NCBI RefSeq assembly: GCF_030409325.1
Contig: NZ_JAUFPR010000002.1
Coordinates: 1,240,001 to 1,304,000 of the forward strand
Length of the DNA: 64,000 nucleotides
Source: Mucilaginibacter aquaedulcis
Lineage (GTDB): Bacteria > Bacteroidota > Bacteroidia > Sphingobacteriales > Sphingobacteriaceae
Direction of reading: 5' to 3'
The notes under the pieces: model-generated
Database searches by the model: none
Told to the model about the DNA's origin: nothing
The model's input: only the letters and a program-made list of their open reading frames with translations
In this document: positions 26,327 through 36,076 of the stretch, one piece after another
How the letters are laid out: each line of letters opens with the position of its first letter
Position numbering within the stretch: the stretch's first letter is position 1
Made by a program: the position numbers and the translations under genes

Positions 26327-29300
26327 TTAAAAGCCAACCCGCACACCTATAGTATAAGTTTTGGTAGTAGGATAACCACTATTATCGCTGTAACCGCTTA
26401 TTAAGCTATAAGGATCGTTACTAACTTCCGGATCATTACCGGGATAGTGAGTTATTGTGAATACGTTAAGCGCCGATACATAAATTGATGCTGCCTGTAT
26501 TTTAAATTTATCCATCAGTTTTTTAGGTAGTTGATATGACAGCACAACTGACTTTAGTTTGATGTAAGAGGCATCATATATATTGTTGCTTGATAAAGAA
26601 GCAACCGTGTTACCCTGATAAATTAACCTTGGCCTGTTGGTATTGGTGTTTTGCGGCGTCCAGCTTCCTAAAACTGTGGTTTGCTTGTTGCTCAGATCGT
26701 TAATAACCTGGTTGTTGAAATCAGACAGGTAAAATATCTTCCCACCGGATGAAAAGGTAAATAAGGAGATCAACGATATGTTTTTATAAGTAAATGTATT
26801 GGTATACCCCCCTGTAAACTTAGGGGCTGCGTTACCGATTACCAGTTCACTTGTAGGGAAACCACCAAGCGGGTTTATCTCATACATCGGATCGCCAATG
26901 TTCAGGTATGGAGATATAAATTGAGCTAAAGTAAATTTGGCTTTGTAAGCCGCTAACTGCTCGGGTGTTTGAATAATGCCGAGGTAGCGTGAACCATAAA
27001 ACAAACCAATAGGTTGCCCTTCGCGGATGATGGTGTTACCTATATATTGAGATGATTGGTTAGGGTCTGAAAAATCTTTATTGATGTTAGTTACCAGGCT
27101 TCGGTTAAAGGAGAAATTGACAGCACCATTCCAGGTAAAATTCCTGCTTTTCAGCATATCGCCCCTAAGGTCTATCTCCAGGCCACGATTTCTTATACTG
27201 GCCAGGTTAGATACTACGCTGCCATAAGCAGAGCTCGGTGCAAGACTTTCGCCGAACAACAAGCCTTTGGTTCTTTTTTCGTATACACCAACCTCGCCCA
27301 ATAAGCGCGATTTAAGAAATGAAAATGTAATACCCGCATCCTTTTGTAAGGTTGATTCCCACTTGATGGAGTTATTACCCAACTGCGATGGGAACAAGGC
27401 ATTAGTACCTCCATAAGTGCCCGGAGAGTATAAAGTACGGAACAGGTGATCGCCAATATTCTGCGTACCTGTATAACCAATACTTGCACGCAGTTTAATA
27501 TCATCAATCCATGAAGCTTTTGACATGAATTTTTCCTGCGATAAGCGCCATGCTACACCACCTGATGGAAATATAGCAGTTCTGTTGGTTTTCGGAAATT
27601 TTGATGAGGCATCTGAACGACCGGTAAATGTAAACAGGTACCTGTCTTTAAAAGCATAATTAGCACGAGCATAAAAGCTTAACAGCGAGTTTTGCCCTGC
27701 CGAAGATGTTGAAGGTAAGGTTACCGCTGCCGACGAAAGATCATTAAGTACAAAATCATCAGGAAAATATTGTCCCTGAGCTAAAAACGAGTGATTGGTA
27801 TCTTTTTGCCATGAAGTACCGGCTACCACATCAATGCGATTATCTTCATTAAACTCCTTGTTGTAAGTCAGCGTGTTCTCAAATAGCTGTGATACTGTTT
27901 CTGTTTGTCCCTGTGCTGCTATGCCTCCGTTTGAATAGCCATCGTCACCATCATTGCTGAGCGCGTTACCCGGCGCGTAATTTCTTTGATGATACTGATT
28001 GTAATTAACAGATGCCACGCTTCGGAATTTTAAATTCTTCAAAATGTCATACTCAAGTGCAAGAGATCCTAATAAAGAAGCTATTTGTCCGCGATTGATG
28101 CCATTTAACAACGCCAGCGGGTTCCTTATCCCACTTGATAATGCCGCACCTGTAGATTCATTAGTGAAAGTATTAACGGACCCGTCGGGATTGTAAGGTG
28201 CATATGTTGGTGGTGCCAAAAGCGCTTGTTTGTAGGCTCCATTGGTAAGGTTTTGCGTTGTAAAACCGTAATCAATGTTGGTAATGGTGCGTAACTTGGT
28301 AGTAATATTGTTATCTAAATTAATTTTGCCGGATATGCGCTGAAAGTCGGTTCCGCGTATTGTGCCCGTCATTTTAGAATAGGAAAGCGAAGTATAATAC
28401 CTGGAATTTTGCCCTCCACCGCGTACTGAAAGATCTGCATTTTGTGTAACACTCGTACGTAATACCAAGCCAAGCCAATCGGTATTGGCGTTGCCCAAAA
28501 AGTTAGGGTTATTTACTATACCTGTAGCTATCTGTTCTGCAGGCCGGCCTACCCTTTTTTGCTCGGTAAGCAAGTTTTGAGCAGCTTCCTTCATCACCAT
28601 TCGGTACTGATCGGCATTTAAAAGATCAAGCTTTTTAGGGTCAGAGAAACCAACGCTGTAGTTACCCTCTAAAATTGGCTTCTGATCATATTTACCTTTT
28701 TTGGTATTGATAATAATTACACCGTTAGCTGCTTTTGAACCGTAAATAGCAGTGGCAGAGGCGTCCTTTAAAATATCTATTGATTCAATATCATTGATAT
28801 TGAGTCCACCAAGGCTATTTAAACCACGTACAAATGCATCGCTAACGGCTCCGCCTGCTATATCACGACCGGCAATGGGATTCACCACCTCGGCTGAATT
28901 TTGAATGTATTTGTTTTGAATAGTTACCTGAACCCCATCTATAATATACAGCGGATCATTACCGCCAAGAATAGAGGTACCGCCACGGATACGGATTTTA
29001 GCCACCCCACCCGGTGAACCGTCTGATTGTACAACCTGCACACCGGCAGCTTTACCTGCCAAAGCCTGATCAAGCGTGGCATAAGGCACATCCCTGATCT
29101 CCTTAACATCAACAGATGATACAGAACCGGTAAGATCCTTCCTTTTTGTGGTTCCATACCCAACTACAACAACCTGTTCCAGCCCCGAAACTACCGGATC
29201 AAGACTCACATTTATTGCTGTTTGCGAATAAACGGTAACTTCTTTGTTTTTATAACCGAGGTAGCTGAATATCAGCACATCATTTTGATTTGCCTCAACG

Positions 29301-29827
29301 TAATAACTTCCATCAGAATTAGTTGATGTTGCCTTATTCACATTTTTACCACCTTTAGTAACCCTCACAATAACCCCTGCCAGTGGTTCTCCTTTTTCAT
29401 TACTTACATTACCCCTGATACCTAACGAAATCTGTAAACTCTTTTTCAGCGCGTCAAAAAGTGAAGCATTCTTTTTTTGCACCACTATAGTTTTATCGAT
29501 GATAGAATAATTTAAGGGTTGATTAGCAAAGCAACTGTTTAAAACATCCTCAAGTGCAGCGTCTTTAAAATTAACATCTACGGTGTTAGCACTCCGCAGA
29601 TCCTGATCGTTATAAAACATGCGATAACCGATTTGTTTTTTAATGATCTTTAATACCTTCTCAAGCGACGCGTTTTTTTCATTTAAAGTAACCCGCTGGC
29701 TAAATGCGCGCGCACTTACCTGGGTAAAGCCTATTATCAATAGCAATGTAGTTATTTTCATAACCAGCAATATTTTAGGGGGAAGCCATACTTTGGGCAT
29801 GGCTATAGAGATAGCGTTTAATTTCAT
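26327..29827 (-). CDS. SusC/RagA-type TonB-dependent receptor with STN domain
   Basis: This 1166-residue outer-membrane receptor starts with a signal segment (to about residue 43). A secretin/TonB short N-terminal (STN) domain follows (about 48-120, with SLEKVLKIIKKQIGYRMFYN). Next come a carboxypeptidase-like domain (133-215), a plug beginning VVVVGYGTTKRKDLTG with DPLYIIDGV, and a TonB-dependent barrel ending in YTIGVRVGF. The STN domain is the part that contacts FecR-type anti-sigma factors, and a FecR and ECF sigma gene lie directly upstream, so ligand uptake probably induces this operon. The co-encoded thioredoxin and peptidase suggest a peptide or protein ligand. Confidence 0.95.
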   Translation of the reverse strand: MKLNAISIAMPKVWLPPKILLVMKITTLLLIIGFTQVSARAFSQRVTLNEKNASLEKVLKIIKKQIGYRMFYNDQDLRSANTVDVNFKDAALEDVLNSCFANQPLNYSIIDKTIVVQKKNASLFDALKKSLQISLGIRGNVSNEKGEPLAGVIVRVTKGGKNVNKATSTNSDGSYYVEANQNDVLIFSYLGYKNKEVTVYSQTAINVSLDPVVSGLEQVVVVGYGTTKRKDLTGSVSSVDVKEIRDVPYATLDQALAGKAAGVQVVQSDGSPGGVAKIRIRGGTSILGGNDPLYIIDGVQVTIQNKYIQNSAEVVNPIAGRDIAGGAVSDAFVRGLNSLGGLNINDIESIDILKDASATAIYGSKAANGVIIINTKKGKYDQKPILEGNYSVGFSDPKKLDLLNADQYRMVMKEAAQNLLTEQKRVGRPAEQIATGIVNNPNFLGNANTDWLGLVLRTSVTQNADLSVRGGGQNSRYYTSLSYSKMTGTIRGTDFQRISGKINLDNNITTKLRTITNIDYGFTTQNLTNGAYKQALLAPPTYAPYNPDGSVNTFTNESTGAALSSGIRNPLALLNGINRGQIASLLGSLALEYDILKNLKFRSVASVNYNQYHQRNYAPGNALSNDGDDGYSNGGIAAQGQTETVSQLFENTLTYNKEFNEDNRIDVVAGTSWQKDTNHSFLAQGQYFPDDFVLNDLSSAAVTLPSTSSAGQNSLLSFYARANYAFKDRYLFTFTGRSDASSKFPKTNRTAIFPSGGVAWRLSQEKFMSKASWIDDIKLRASIGYTGTQNIGDHLFRTLYSPGTYGGTNALFPSQLGNNSIKWESTLQKDAGITFSFLKSRLLGEVGVYEKRTKGLLFGESLAPSSAYGSVVSNLASIRNRGLEIDLRGDMLKSRNFTWNGAVNFSFNRSLVTNINKDFSDPNQSSQYIGNTIIREGQPIGLFYGSRYLGIIQTPEQLAAYKAKFTLAQFISPYLNIGDPMYEINPLGGFPTSELVIGNAAPKFTGGYTNTFTYKNISLISLFTFSSGGKIFYLSDFNNQVINDLSNKQTTVLGSWTPQNTNTNRPRLIYQGNTVASLSSNNIYDASYIKLKSVVLSYQLPKKLMDKFKIQAASIYVSALNVFTITHYPGNDPEVSNDPYSLISGYSDNSGYPTTKTYTIGVRVGF

Positions 29828-29935
29828 TACTTTTGTAAACGTTTGGGTTAATGTTCGTTAATCTGTGATTCAAATAGTTTAAACTCCTGCTTTGTGCTGA
29901 AACTTAAGGCAGGAAAAGGGTTTAGCTCAAACATA

Positions 29936-29971
29936 TGCCGGGAAGTGTACCACCACTTTTCGGCTTTTTTT
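29936..29971 (+). terminator. Rightward (antisense) intrinsic terminator in the SusC leader region
   Basis: Between the leftward FecR and SusC genes, the plus strand has an imperfect hairpin: left arm 29936-29947, right arm CACTTTTCGGC at 29954-29964, with wobble pairs and one bulge. It is followed by seven T bases at 29965-29971. No rightward protein gene ends here, so it would end a transcript antisense to the SusC leader. A leftward TATGTTTG (-7-like) element at 29927-29934 sits next to it and may begin the SusC transcript. Confidence 0.5.
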
Positions 29972-30062
29972 ATGAGTTCCTTTTAGGGTGAGGTTAAAGC
30001 TGGGATCGTAAATATCTAATCATCTTTTGAATGTTAAGGGGGTTAATATTTAGTTGTAATAG

Positions 30063-31193
30063 TTATTCTGATTTTACAATTATTTTTTTGCCATCTATTT
30101 CAAAGCTATTTCCGGTATAGCTCAGTATTTGGAGCAACTGGGCAAGGCTGCTGCTTCGGGAAATACTACCGGTGAATGTTTTAAGTGGCTTTTGATTGTT
30201 ACTGTAGCTTATCTCTACATTGTACCACCGGCCCACCTGGCGCAAAATAGATTCAATACTTGCCTTATTAAATTGAAATAAACCGCTTTTCCAGGCTAAA
30301 ACTTCGTCCATATCTACTTGCTCAACTACGTTGATATTCGCACTGGCCATGCTATTGTTTACCTGTGCCTGCTCTCCTGGAACCAGCAAGGCAGTTTTAT
30401 CAAGATGTGTTACCTTTACCTTGCCTTCAAGTAAGCTGGTTTTCGTAGCTGGCTCATCGGTATAGGCATTCACGTTAAAATGTGTACCTAAAACCTCAAT
30501 AGTTTGCTGATTAACAATCACCTTGAATGGTTTAGCAGCATTGTGTGCTACTTCAAAATAAACTTCACCTGTAATTTCAACCTTACGTTCGTTGCCTGCA
30601 AAAAACGCGGGATATTTGATTGATGAGGCTGCATTGAGCCAAGCCCTGGTACCATCGGCCAATACTAAAAGGTACTGCCCGCCACGAGGAGTGGTCAAAG
30701 TGTTATAGGCTGGTGTTTTAGAGGTGCTATCATTGTTATGATACACCAGTTTACCGTCATCGGCTTTATTGATAAGAGCCTGGCCCTCATTCGTCACTCT
30801 GCCGCTCGGGGCATTTTCTAAAACAATATTTTTTCCATTAGCTAATGTTAATATAGCCTTATTACTACCGGGAGCCACATCGTGTTTATAAACCACCGAA
30901 TAATTGGTAATCTCTTTTCCAAAGAATAAGAGATAGGAGCCAACAGATAAAAATATGAGGACAATTGCAGCCGCGGCAACTTTAAGCCATAAATTACTTT
31001 TAATAACTTTAGCAGCAGGCTTGGGTAAATTGCTCCAAATTTCTTGGCCTATTTCCTCAATCCTCTCTTCAGAAAGGTCAAATTTATTAGGCTGATACTG
31101 AAACAACCATTGCTCCACCAATGCCTTTTCGGCATCTGTACAGTTTCCTGACCTGTATTTTTCTAATAGTTCTTTAGCTTTTTGGTATGACAT
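30063..31193 (-). CDS. FecR-family anti-sigma factor
   Basis: This 376-residue membrane regulator has a cytoplasmic N-terminal helical part (1-65) that should bind the sigma factor, one membrane helix (about 70-91) and a periplasmic FecR domain (LTTPRGGQYLLVLADGTRAW, then KVEITGEVYFEVAHNAAKPF). It ends in a DUF4974-type STN-like domain (about 305-376), which contacts the receptor. It lies 167 bases after the ECF sigma gene and 235 bases before the STN-containing SusC gene, the standard order of a three-part surface signalling system. Confidence 0.94.
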   Translation of the reverse strand: MSYQKAKELLEKYRSGNCTDAEKALVEQWLFQYQPNKFDLSEERIEEIGQEIWSNLPKPAAKVIKSNLWLKVAAAAIVLIFLSVGSYLLFFGKEITNYSVVYKHDVAPGSNKAILTLANGKNIVLENAPSGRVTNEGQALINKADDGKLVYHNNDSTSKTPAYNTLTTPRGGQYLLVLADGTRAWLNAASSIKYPAFFAGNERKVEITGEVYFEVAHNAAKPFKVIVNQQTIEVLGTHFNVNAYTDEPATKTSLLEGKVKVTHLDKTALLVPGEQAQVNNSMASANINVVEQVDMDEVLAWKSGLFQFNKASIESILRQVGRWYNVEISYSNNQKPLKTFTGSISRSSSLAQLLQILSYTGNSFEIDGKKIIVKSE

Positions 31194-31319
31194 AGCATCA
31201 AGCAGCTTTAATATTTACATTATTTAAAGCTATGACGAGGAACCCCATGCCTAACATGTAGACAAAACATAAAAAAAAATATATTTTTTTATGTTACTTA
31301 TGTTAAACAAATAAAAAAA

Positions 31320-31895
31320 TCAGGAATTCAGGAGAAAAAGAAGAAAAGTGAATATACCAAACCTCGTTTTTAATCTAAAAAGAGCATTTGATATCTGCCT
31401 ATCTACAGTTTTTTCAGAAATTGATAATTTTTCAGAAATTTCTTTGTGACTAAGATTTCCCTTTCGGCTTAATTCAAAAACTTCACGCATTTTGGGAGGT
31501 AATTGTTGAATTTCCCTTTCAATTAATTCCATTAATTGTTTTTCCCTAACCAAATGATCTGTTTTAACTTGTTCTGTGCCTAAAAAACCTGCAAACGAAG
31601 CAATATATTTATCCTGCACTTCCCGATGTAAAAAGTGATCAACTATACGATTGTTGATAGCCGTAAAGAAATATCCTGCCAAATTTGATTGTAAGGAAAT
31701 TGACCTTCGCTTATCCCATAAAGAAATAAAAAACTCCTGCACAATATCTTTAGCCTGTTCCTGATCATTAGAGCGTTTATAAGCGTGTATAAACAGCAAG
31801 CGATAATAACGTTGATAAAGTTCAGCATATGCAGCATGGCTGTCATTTCTTAACAGTTCAATTAGTTCATTATCATCAAGCTTTGTAACAGACAT
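31320..31895 (-). CDS. ECF sigma-70 factor (FecI-like)
   Basis: This 191-residue ECF sigma factor has a region 2 (AYAELYQRYYRLLFIHAYKR, QAKDIVQEFFISLWDKR) and a region 4 helix-turn-helix (LPPKMREVFELSRKGNLSHK, then EISEKLSISEKTV). The hydrophobic C-terminal tail is common in Bacteroidota ECF factors paired with FecR proteins. The ATG at 31895 is preferred to a GTG at 31907. It probably recruits RNA polymerase to the SusC operon downstream once FecR is released by the receptor. Confidence 0.94.
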   Translation of the reverse strand: MSVTKLDDNELIELLRNDSHAAYAELYQRYYRLLFIHAYKRSNDQEQAKDIVQEFFISLWDKRRSISLQSNLAGYFFTAINNRIVDHFLHREVQDKYIASFAGFLGTEQVKTDHLVREKQLMELIEREIQQLPPKMREVFELSRKGNLSHKEISEKLSISEKTVDRQISNALFRLKTRFGIFTFLLFLLNS

Positions 31896-32175
31896 ATTTA
31901 TTAACACGAATATAACATTTACTATAAAATGTAAATCATTTAATGTAAGGATTCTTCATTCTTCTTATAAAGGATTCGTGCTCAGTAACACCAAAAAACG
32001 CTTTTGGTAATATGGTTACACTAATCAAGATATTATGAGCTGCGAATTAAATGATCCAAATAATAATGATTCCCGGCAAAAGTATAATTTTAAAATAAAA
32101 ACTATTACTTCTGTAGATTTTATAGTCAATAAATATACGATGAGCAAAACAAGGGGTGCATTGATTTAGTACTAT

Positions 32176-33960
32176 TTAATGACTATCAAGGGATTTTATA
32201 AATGCGATCAATGCTTCTTTTTCCTGGTATGAAAGCTTTAGCTGTTCACTACTTAATGTTTGGTTTGGGACTTTTAATCCCATGCCCCTCCCTCCACCCT
32301 TTTCATAAAAATCAATCACCTCTTCTAAAGATGTGTAAATTCCATTATGCATATATGGTGCAGTTTTAGCGCTGTTGCGAACCGTAGTTACCTTAAAAGC
32401 ATGCCGGTTAAATTCCATTGGTTGAATTGCAAACAATCCGGGATCAGGATCAATTATCTTACTGTTTTTTTTCTTAGGCACGCCAATAACCTCAGCATCC
32501 ATCTGTACATACCGGGGCGGTAATACACTGTTGAACAGCGGCATATAATGACAAGTTGAACAGCGGGCCTTTCCCATGAAAAGGTTAAAACCTCTGATCT
32601 CCGCCTGATTGAGCATTGCCTTGTTGCCACGCATATATTCATCAAAACGACTATTCAACGCGGTGAAGCTTCTAATATAGCTGGCAAGCGCATTCATAAT
32701 TTCTGAAGTATCAATAGCAGCCCGGCTTTTGCCTGGAAAAGCATCAGCGAACAATTGGCGGTAAGTCTTATCATCCCAAAATGTTCTTGTTGAAAGTTTG
32801 ATATCGCCGTACATTTCATCTTTATTACCCACCACATCATGAACCTGGTCTTCCAGTGACGAGGCACGAAGATCATAGAATTGTGCAGGCTGCAGTGCCG
32901 CATTGATCAGCGTTGGCGTATTTCTGAAGATTGTTTTCTTGCCAGTAATGTCAAGATTTTTGATCAGCCCATCTGTAAAAGCTTTGCCAGGCTGATGACA
33001 GGAAGCGCAGCTACGGGTCATAGTTCCGGAAAGCCTGGTATCAAAAAAGAGTTTTTTCCCTAATTGAATCTTTTGTGCTGTAGCAGAATCTTCAAGAGCA
33101 TCAATATAAGCATTCCTGTTGAAGGCATTTTTATCAAACAGGCTTTCCGCTTCCTGATTAAGTAAACGATTGTAGCGAATATCTGGCAGGTTCAACTCTT
33201 TATGCAAATGTGTTATCCCCTGCGTGATAGGATTGGCGTGAGTTATAATAAAGTCGGCTCTATCAAAACTATTAAAGGTCACCGCTTTGGAAAGATACGC
33301 TATCCCTTGATGAAAATTTTCCTTTAAATTATTATCCCTATTCTTTTGATAATACGCAGTAACATCCCCAACGCTACTTAGGGCAACGGCCGATTCTTTA
33401 AAACATTGTTTTGCAAGCGGATCGTCAAAATCATTCAGCCCCAATATTTCTATCCTGAACACCTCCAGTTTCACGGCATCCATGATCTGCCAGTCTTTCA
33501 AGTCGGCGTGTTTAAAATAGTCCCTGTATTCTGTTGCATTAACTGCGAGTTTGCTCAATGAAGTACTGAGCTGTTTCCTGGCAGAAACAGTAATGGGAGC
33601 AAAAATCAATTCTTCCACAACCTGCAAGCCTTCGGGCTGAATAACCTGCCCGTTCAGTTCAGTTTCTGGTACAGGAGGGCCATTTACCCGTCGGGTAGTT
33701 AGCGGATCAAAATACTCAGCTGCCCATTCCATCCGCTTGTAAGCCAAGCGCATTTCTCTGAACCTGTTTTTTAAAATAGTGGTATTATTTACAGGTGTAG
33801 CCTGTAATCGGCGAACAGTTGTTAAGAATGTATCAGCCTGTAAAACCAGCCTTTCGCGAATATTTTCAGATACCGTTTCTGGCTGCCTATGAAAACTCAG
33901 CAGGCCAAGGCCGGTAATGACCAACAGGCCTGCTGTAATTATTTTAAAAGTTAAACGCAT
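32176..33960 (-). CDS. Di-haem cytochrome c peroxidase with a long helical N-terminal domain
   Basis: This 594-residue exported protein carries two haem c sites, CASCH (Cys318, Cys321, His322) and CSTCH (Cys467, Cys470, His471), in the order of bacterial di-haem cytochrome c peroxidases and MauG-like enzymes. A C-terminal TAPYMHNGIYTSLEEVIDFY stretch is also typical. Residues 30-290 are an extra helical domain, perhaps imelysin-like, that standard enzymes of about 350 residues lack. It would reduce peroxide or oxidise a partner in the periplasm. Its start overlaps the end of the phosphoesterase gene by 17 bases, so translation of the two is probably coupled. Confidence 0.9.
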   Translation of the reverse strand: MRLTFKIITAGLLVITGLGLLSFHRQPETVSENIRERLVLQADTFLTTVRRLQATPVNNTTILKNRFREMRLAYKRMEWAAEYFDPLTTRRVNGPPVPETELNGQVIQPEGLQVVEELIFAPITVSARKQLSTSLSKLAVNATEYRDYFKHADLKDWQIMDAVKLEVFRIEILGLNDFDDPLAKQCFKESAVALSSVGDVTAYYQKNRDNNLKENFHQGIAYLSKAVTFNSFDRADFIITHANPITQGITHLHKELNLPDIRYNRLLNQEAESLFDKNAFNRNAYIDALEDSATAQKIQLGKKLFFDTRLSGTMTRSCASCHQPGKAFTDGLIKNLDITGKKTIFRNTPTLINAALQPAQFYDLRASSLEDQVHDVVGNKDEMYGDIKLSTRTFWDDKTYRQLFADAFPGKSRAAIDTSEIMNALASYIRSFTALNSRFDEYMRGNKAMLNQAEIRGFNLFMGKARCSTCHYMPLFNSVLPPRYVQMDAEVIGVPKKKNSKIIDPDPGLFAIQPMEFNRHAFKVTTVRNSAKTAPYMHNGIYTSLEEVIDFYEKGGGRGMGLKVPNQTLSSEQLKLSYQEKEALIAFIKSLDSH

Positions 33961-35293
33961 GGCTTAAAGGATCAGCGTGCTGGTCACGACTGGTAAGCGG
34001 CTTCAGCCCCCATCTTTTTTCAATAAATGCCAGGATACTCACCGTTTCATAATTGGTATGATCCACATATCCTTTTTTAGCGAATGGAGAAATGATCAAT
34101 GCAGGGATACGTGAACCTGGCCCCCATTTATCAATAACAGGAGGGGCAACATGATCCCAGAAACCTCCGTTTTCATCATAAGTTAAAATGATAACCGTAT
34201 TTTTGCCATTAGGGCCATTTAAAACTGCATTAATTAACTCAACAGCGTGACTTTCACCGCCTTTAACAGTTGATTCACCAGGATGCTCATTCTCCAAACC
34301 TATTGGCTTAACAAATGATACAGAAGGTAAAGTTCCCTTTTTTGCTGCCGCCAAAAATTCTGTTTCATCTCTCAGGTGTTTTTTTCTTTCAGCAGTACCT
34401 TCTGCATATCTTTTAAAATAAGCAAATGGCTGGTGATGGTAGGTAAATGTAGGATCAGGTTTGCCGGCTATAGCGTCATTCCACCCTCCTGAATACCATG
34501 CCCAGGATATGCCTTTATCAGATAAGCGGTCGCCAATGTTAGGTGCGTTTTGGTTAGGCACCAGATTTGCCCAAATTGAACCTTTAGGATGAAGATTTAC
34601 CGAGTTTGAAGTATTAACTGCATAACCATCAGGTGTTACTGCACCATCTTTGATCAGTTTACCCGATACATCTACCTGGGCTTTGATAGTGGAAGGCGCA
34701 TCAGGAAATACAGGAGATGCCGCCGCAATGAGCCATTGATGGTTAAGGAACGATCCGCCAAAGGCGCTATGGAAGAAATGGTCGCAAAGTGTATATTTTT
34801 TAGCGAGCTCATACAAAGGCAATTCTGCGGTATTATAATAACCCATAGTAAGCCCCTTAGTGAAATTATATAACGCGAATTTATTCATCTTTCCACCGTT
34901 GATCTGTAACTGCTCCTGGTAAAAAGCATGGGTAACGTCTGGGCTCACCTGATCGGCAGCTACATATTGATCAATATTGAAATAGTTGTTGGATAAATTG
35001 GTAGGGAAAGCGCTGCTGCGTGGTATTGGCGGGAGAGTAGTGTAAGGTTTACCCTCTGTATCAACCTGGATAATGTTTTCCGGTTTAGCATCATTAAGGC
35101 CATCGGCGCCTTTAAACTGGCCGTAAAGGTTGTCAAAGCTATGGTTTTCCATATAAATGACCACAACGTGCTGAACCTGGTTTATAGCTGGCGCATCGGG
35201 AAATCGATATGCTGAAATACCCAGGCACGTTACAACGCCCAAAATTGCCGCCGGGATTAATAATGATCTGCTGTTTAAAAATCTTTTTTTCAT
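33944..35293 (-). CDS. Secreted phosphoesterase (acid phosphatase / phospholipase C family)
   Basis: This 449-residue exported enzyme has a signal segment to about residue 30. It carries motifs of the AcpA/non-haemolytic phospholipase C family: HVVVIYMENHSFDNLYGQFK at the start, HSAFGGSFLNHQW, PIGLENEHPGES, and TYDENGGFWDHVAPP near the metal-binding end. Members hydrolyse phosphate mono- or diesters such as phospholipids. The start of the cytochrome c peroxidase gene overlaps its last codons. Its pairing with a peroxidase suggests a surface process that couples phosphate release to oxidation, but the substrate is unknown. Confidence 0.9.
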   Translation of the reverse strand: MKKRFLNSRSLLIPAAILGVVTCLGISAYRFPDAPAINQVQHVVVIYMENHSFDNLYGQFKGADGLNDAKPENIIQVDTEGKPYTTLPPIPRSSAFPTNLSNNYFNIDQYVAADQVSPDVTHAFYQEQLQINGGKMNKFALYNFTKGLTMGYYNTAELPLYELAKKYTLCDHFFHSAFGGSFLNHQWLIAAASPVFPDAPSTIKAQVDVSGKLIKDGAVTPDGYAVNTSNSVNLHPKGSIWANLVPNQNAPNIGDRLSDKGISWAWYSGGWNDAIAGKPDPTFTYHHQPFAYFKRYAEGTAERKKHLRDETEFLAAAKKGTLPSVSFVKPIGLENEHPGESTVKGGESHAVELINAVLNGPNGKNTVIILTYDENGGFWDHVAPPVIDKWGPGSRIPALIISPFAKKGYVDHTNYETVSILAFIEKRWGLKPLTSRDQHADPLSHAFNF

Positions 35294-35494
35294 TACTGGT
35301 TATTGATGTGTATAAAGTTAAATCTTTTGTGCTTTTAAAGGGATGAGTTTGTTACATAATCCATTGCTTGTTAAAATAGTGACCAATATATCGTTCTGCT
35401 GTATCGCCAGATAATTTACAAGTCGCTAATGAACCTTAGATGAATTATGAACAATAAAAGAAATTCACTGCATTATAAATACAGGTTGTTATTT

Positions 35495-35512
35495 AGCCTG
35501 TTAAAACAGGCT
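35495..35512. repeat. Short palindrome between the phosphoesterase and small membrane protein genes
   Basis: AGCCTGTT and AACAGGCT are separated by two bases. There is no T-tract on either strand, so it could be an operator or a weak hairpin. The rest of 35294-35553 shows nothing else. Confidence 0.4.
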
Positions 35513-35553
35513 TGGTGCAGTTTATGACCAGGTATTTGCTGATTGATGATGTA

Positions 35554-35922
35554 TCAGATACGGAAACAGGATAAAAGGCTGTATCGATGATTGCTTCGCC
35601 ATAAGAGCATTGTATTTATTGCCATGGCAAATGTTGTTAAACAATAAGCTATAGCCGATAACAAGCTCTGGAAATGAAAAAAGGAGATTTGCTTTACTAA
35701 TAACTGAAAGCTGAATTTAGAAGAACGGGCCTCTGTTGCCGTGTGCTCAAAAGATTCATAATGATCATCTTTTTTCTTTACCAACCGTTGTAGCAGTGCA
35801 GATTTAACGGGATTTTTATCTGTGCTTGAATACCCTGTAAGCCGGTAAACTAAATATGGACGCAGCAAGAACATACACATTCCTATGCCGAATACCAATA
35901 TATTTACCGTTTTTCTGTTCAT
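35554..35922 (-). CDS. Hypothetical 122-residue membrane protein
   Basis: This ATG-initiated protein has two hydrophobic segments: about 7-27 (near ILVFGIGMCMFLLRPYLVY) and about 85-110 (near LLSAIAYCLTTFAMAINTML). They are joined by a charged loop with KKKDDHYESFEHTATEARSS. I do not recognise the family. Its composition and length are compatible with small Bacteroidota inner-membrane proteins. It stands alone between two other units and has no obvious partner, so it may be a real orphan gene. Confidence 0.5.
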   Translation of the reverse strand: MNRKTVNILVFGIGMCMFLLRPYLVYRLTGYSSTDKNPVKSALLQRLVKKKDDHYESFEHTATEARSSKFSFQLLVKQISFFHFQSLLSAIAYCLTTFAMAINTMLLWRSNHRYSLLSCFRI

Positions 35923-36076
35923 TGAACTTTTTACTAATAAAGAGCTTCACAATATTAAGGTATGTTGTTGAAAAAACAAATTCCAATTGATTTAGCAGTT
36001 ATGCTTTACTCATGGTTCATTTAATAACACATTTGTATGGCTTATTTGTTATTTTGCTTATTAAAGCGGGTTAAAA

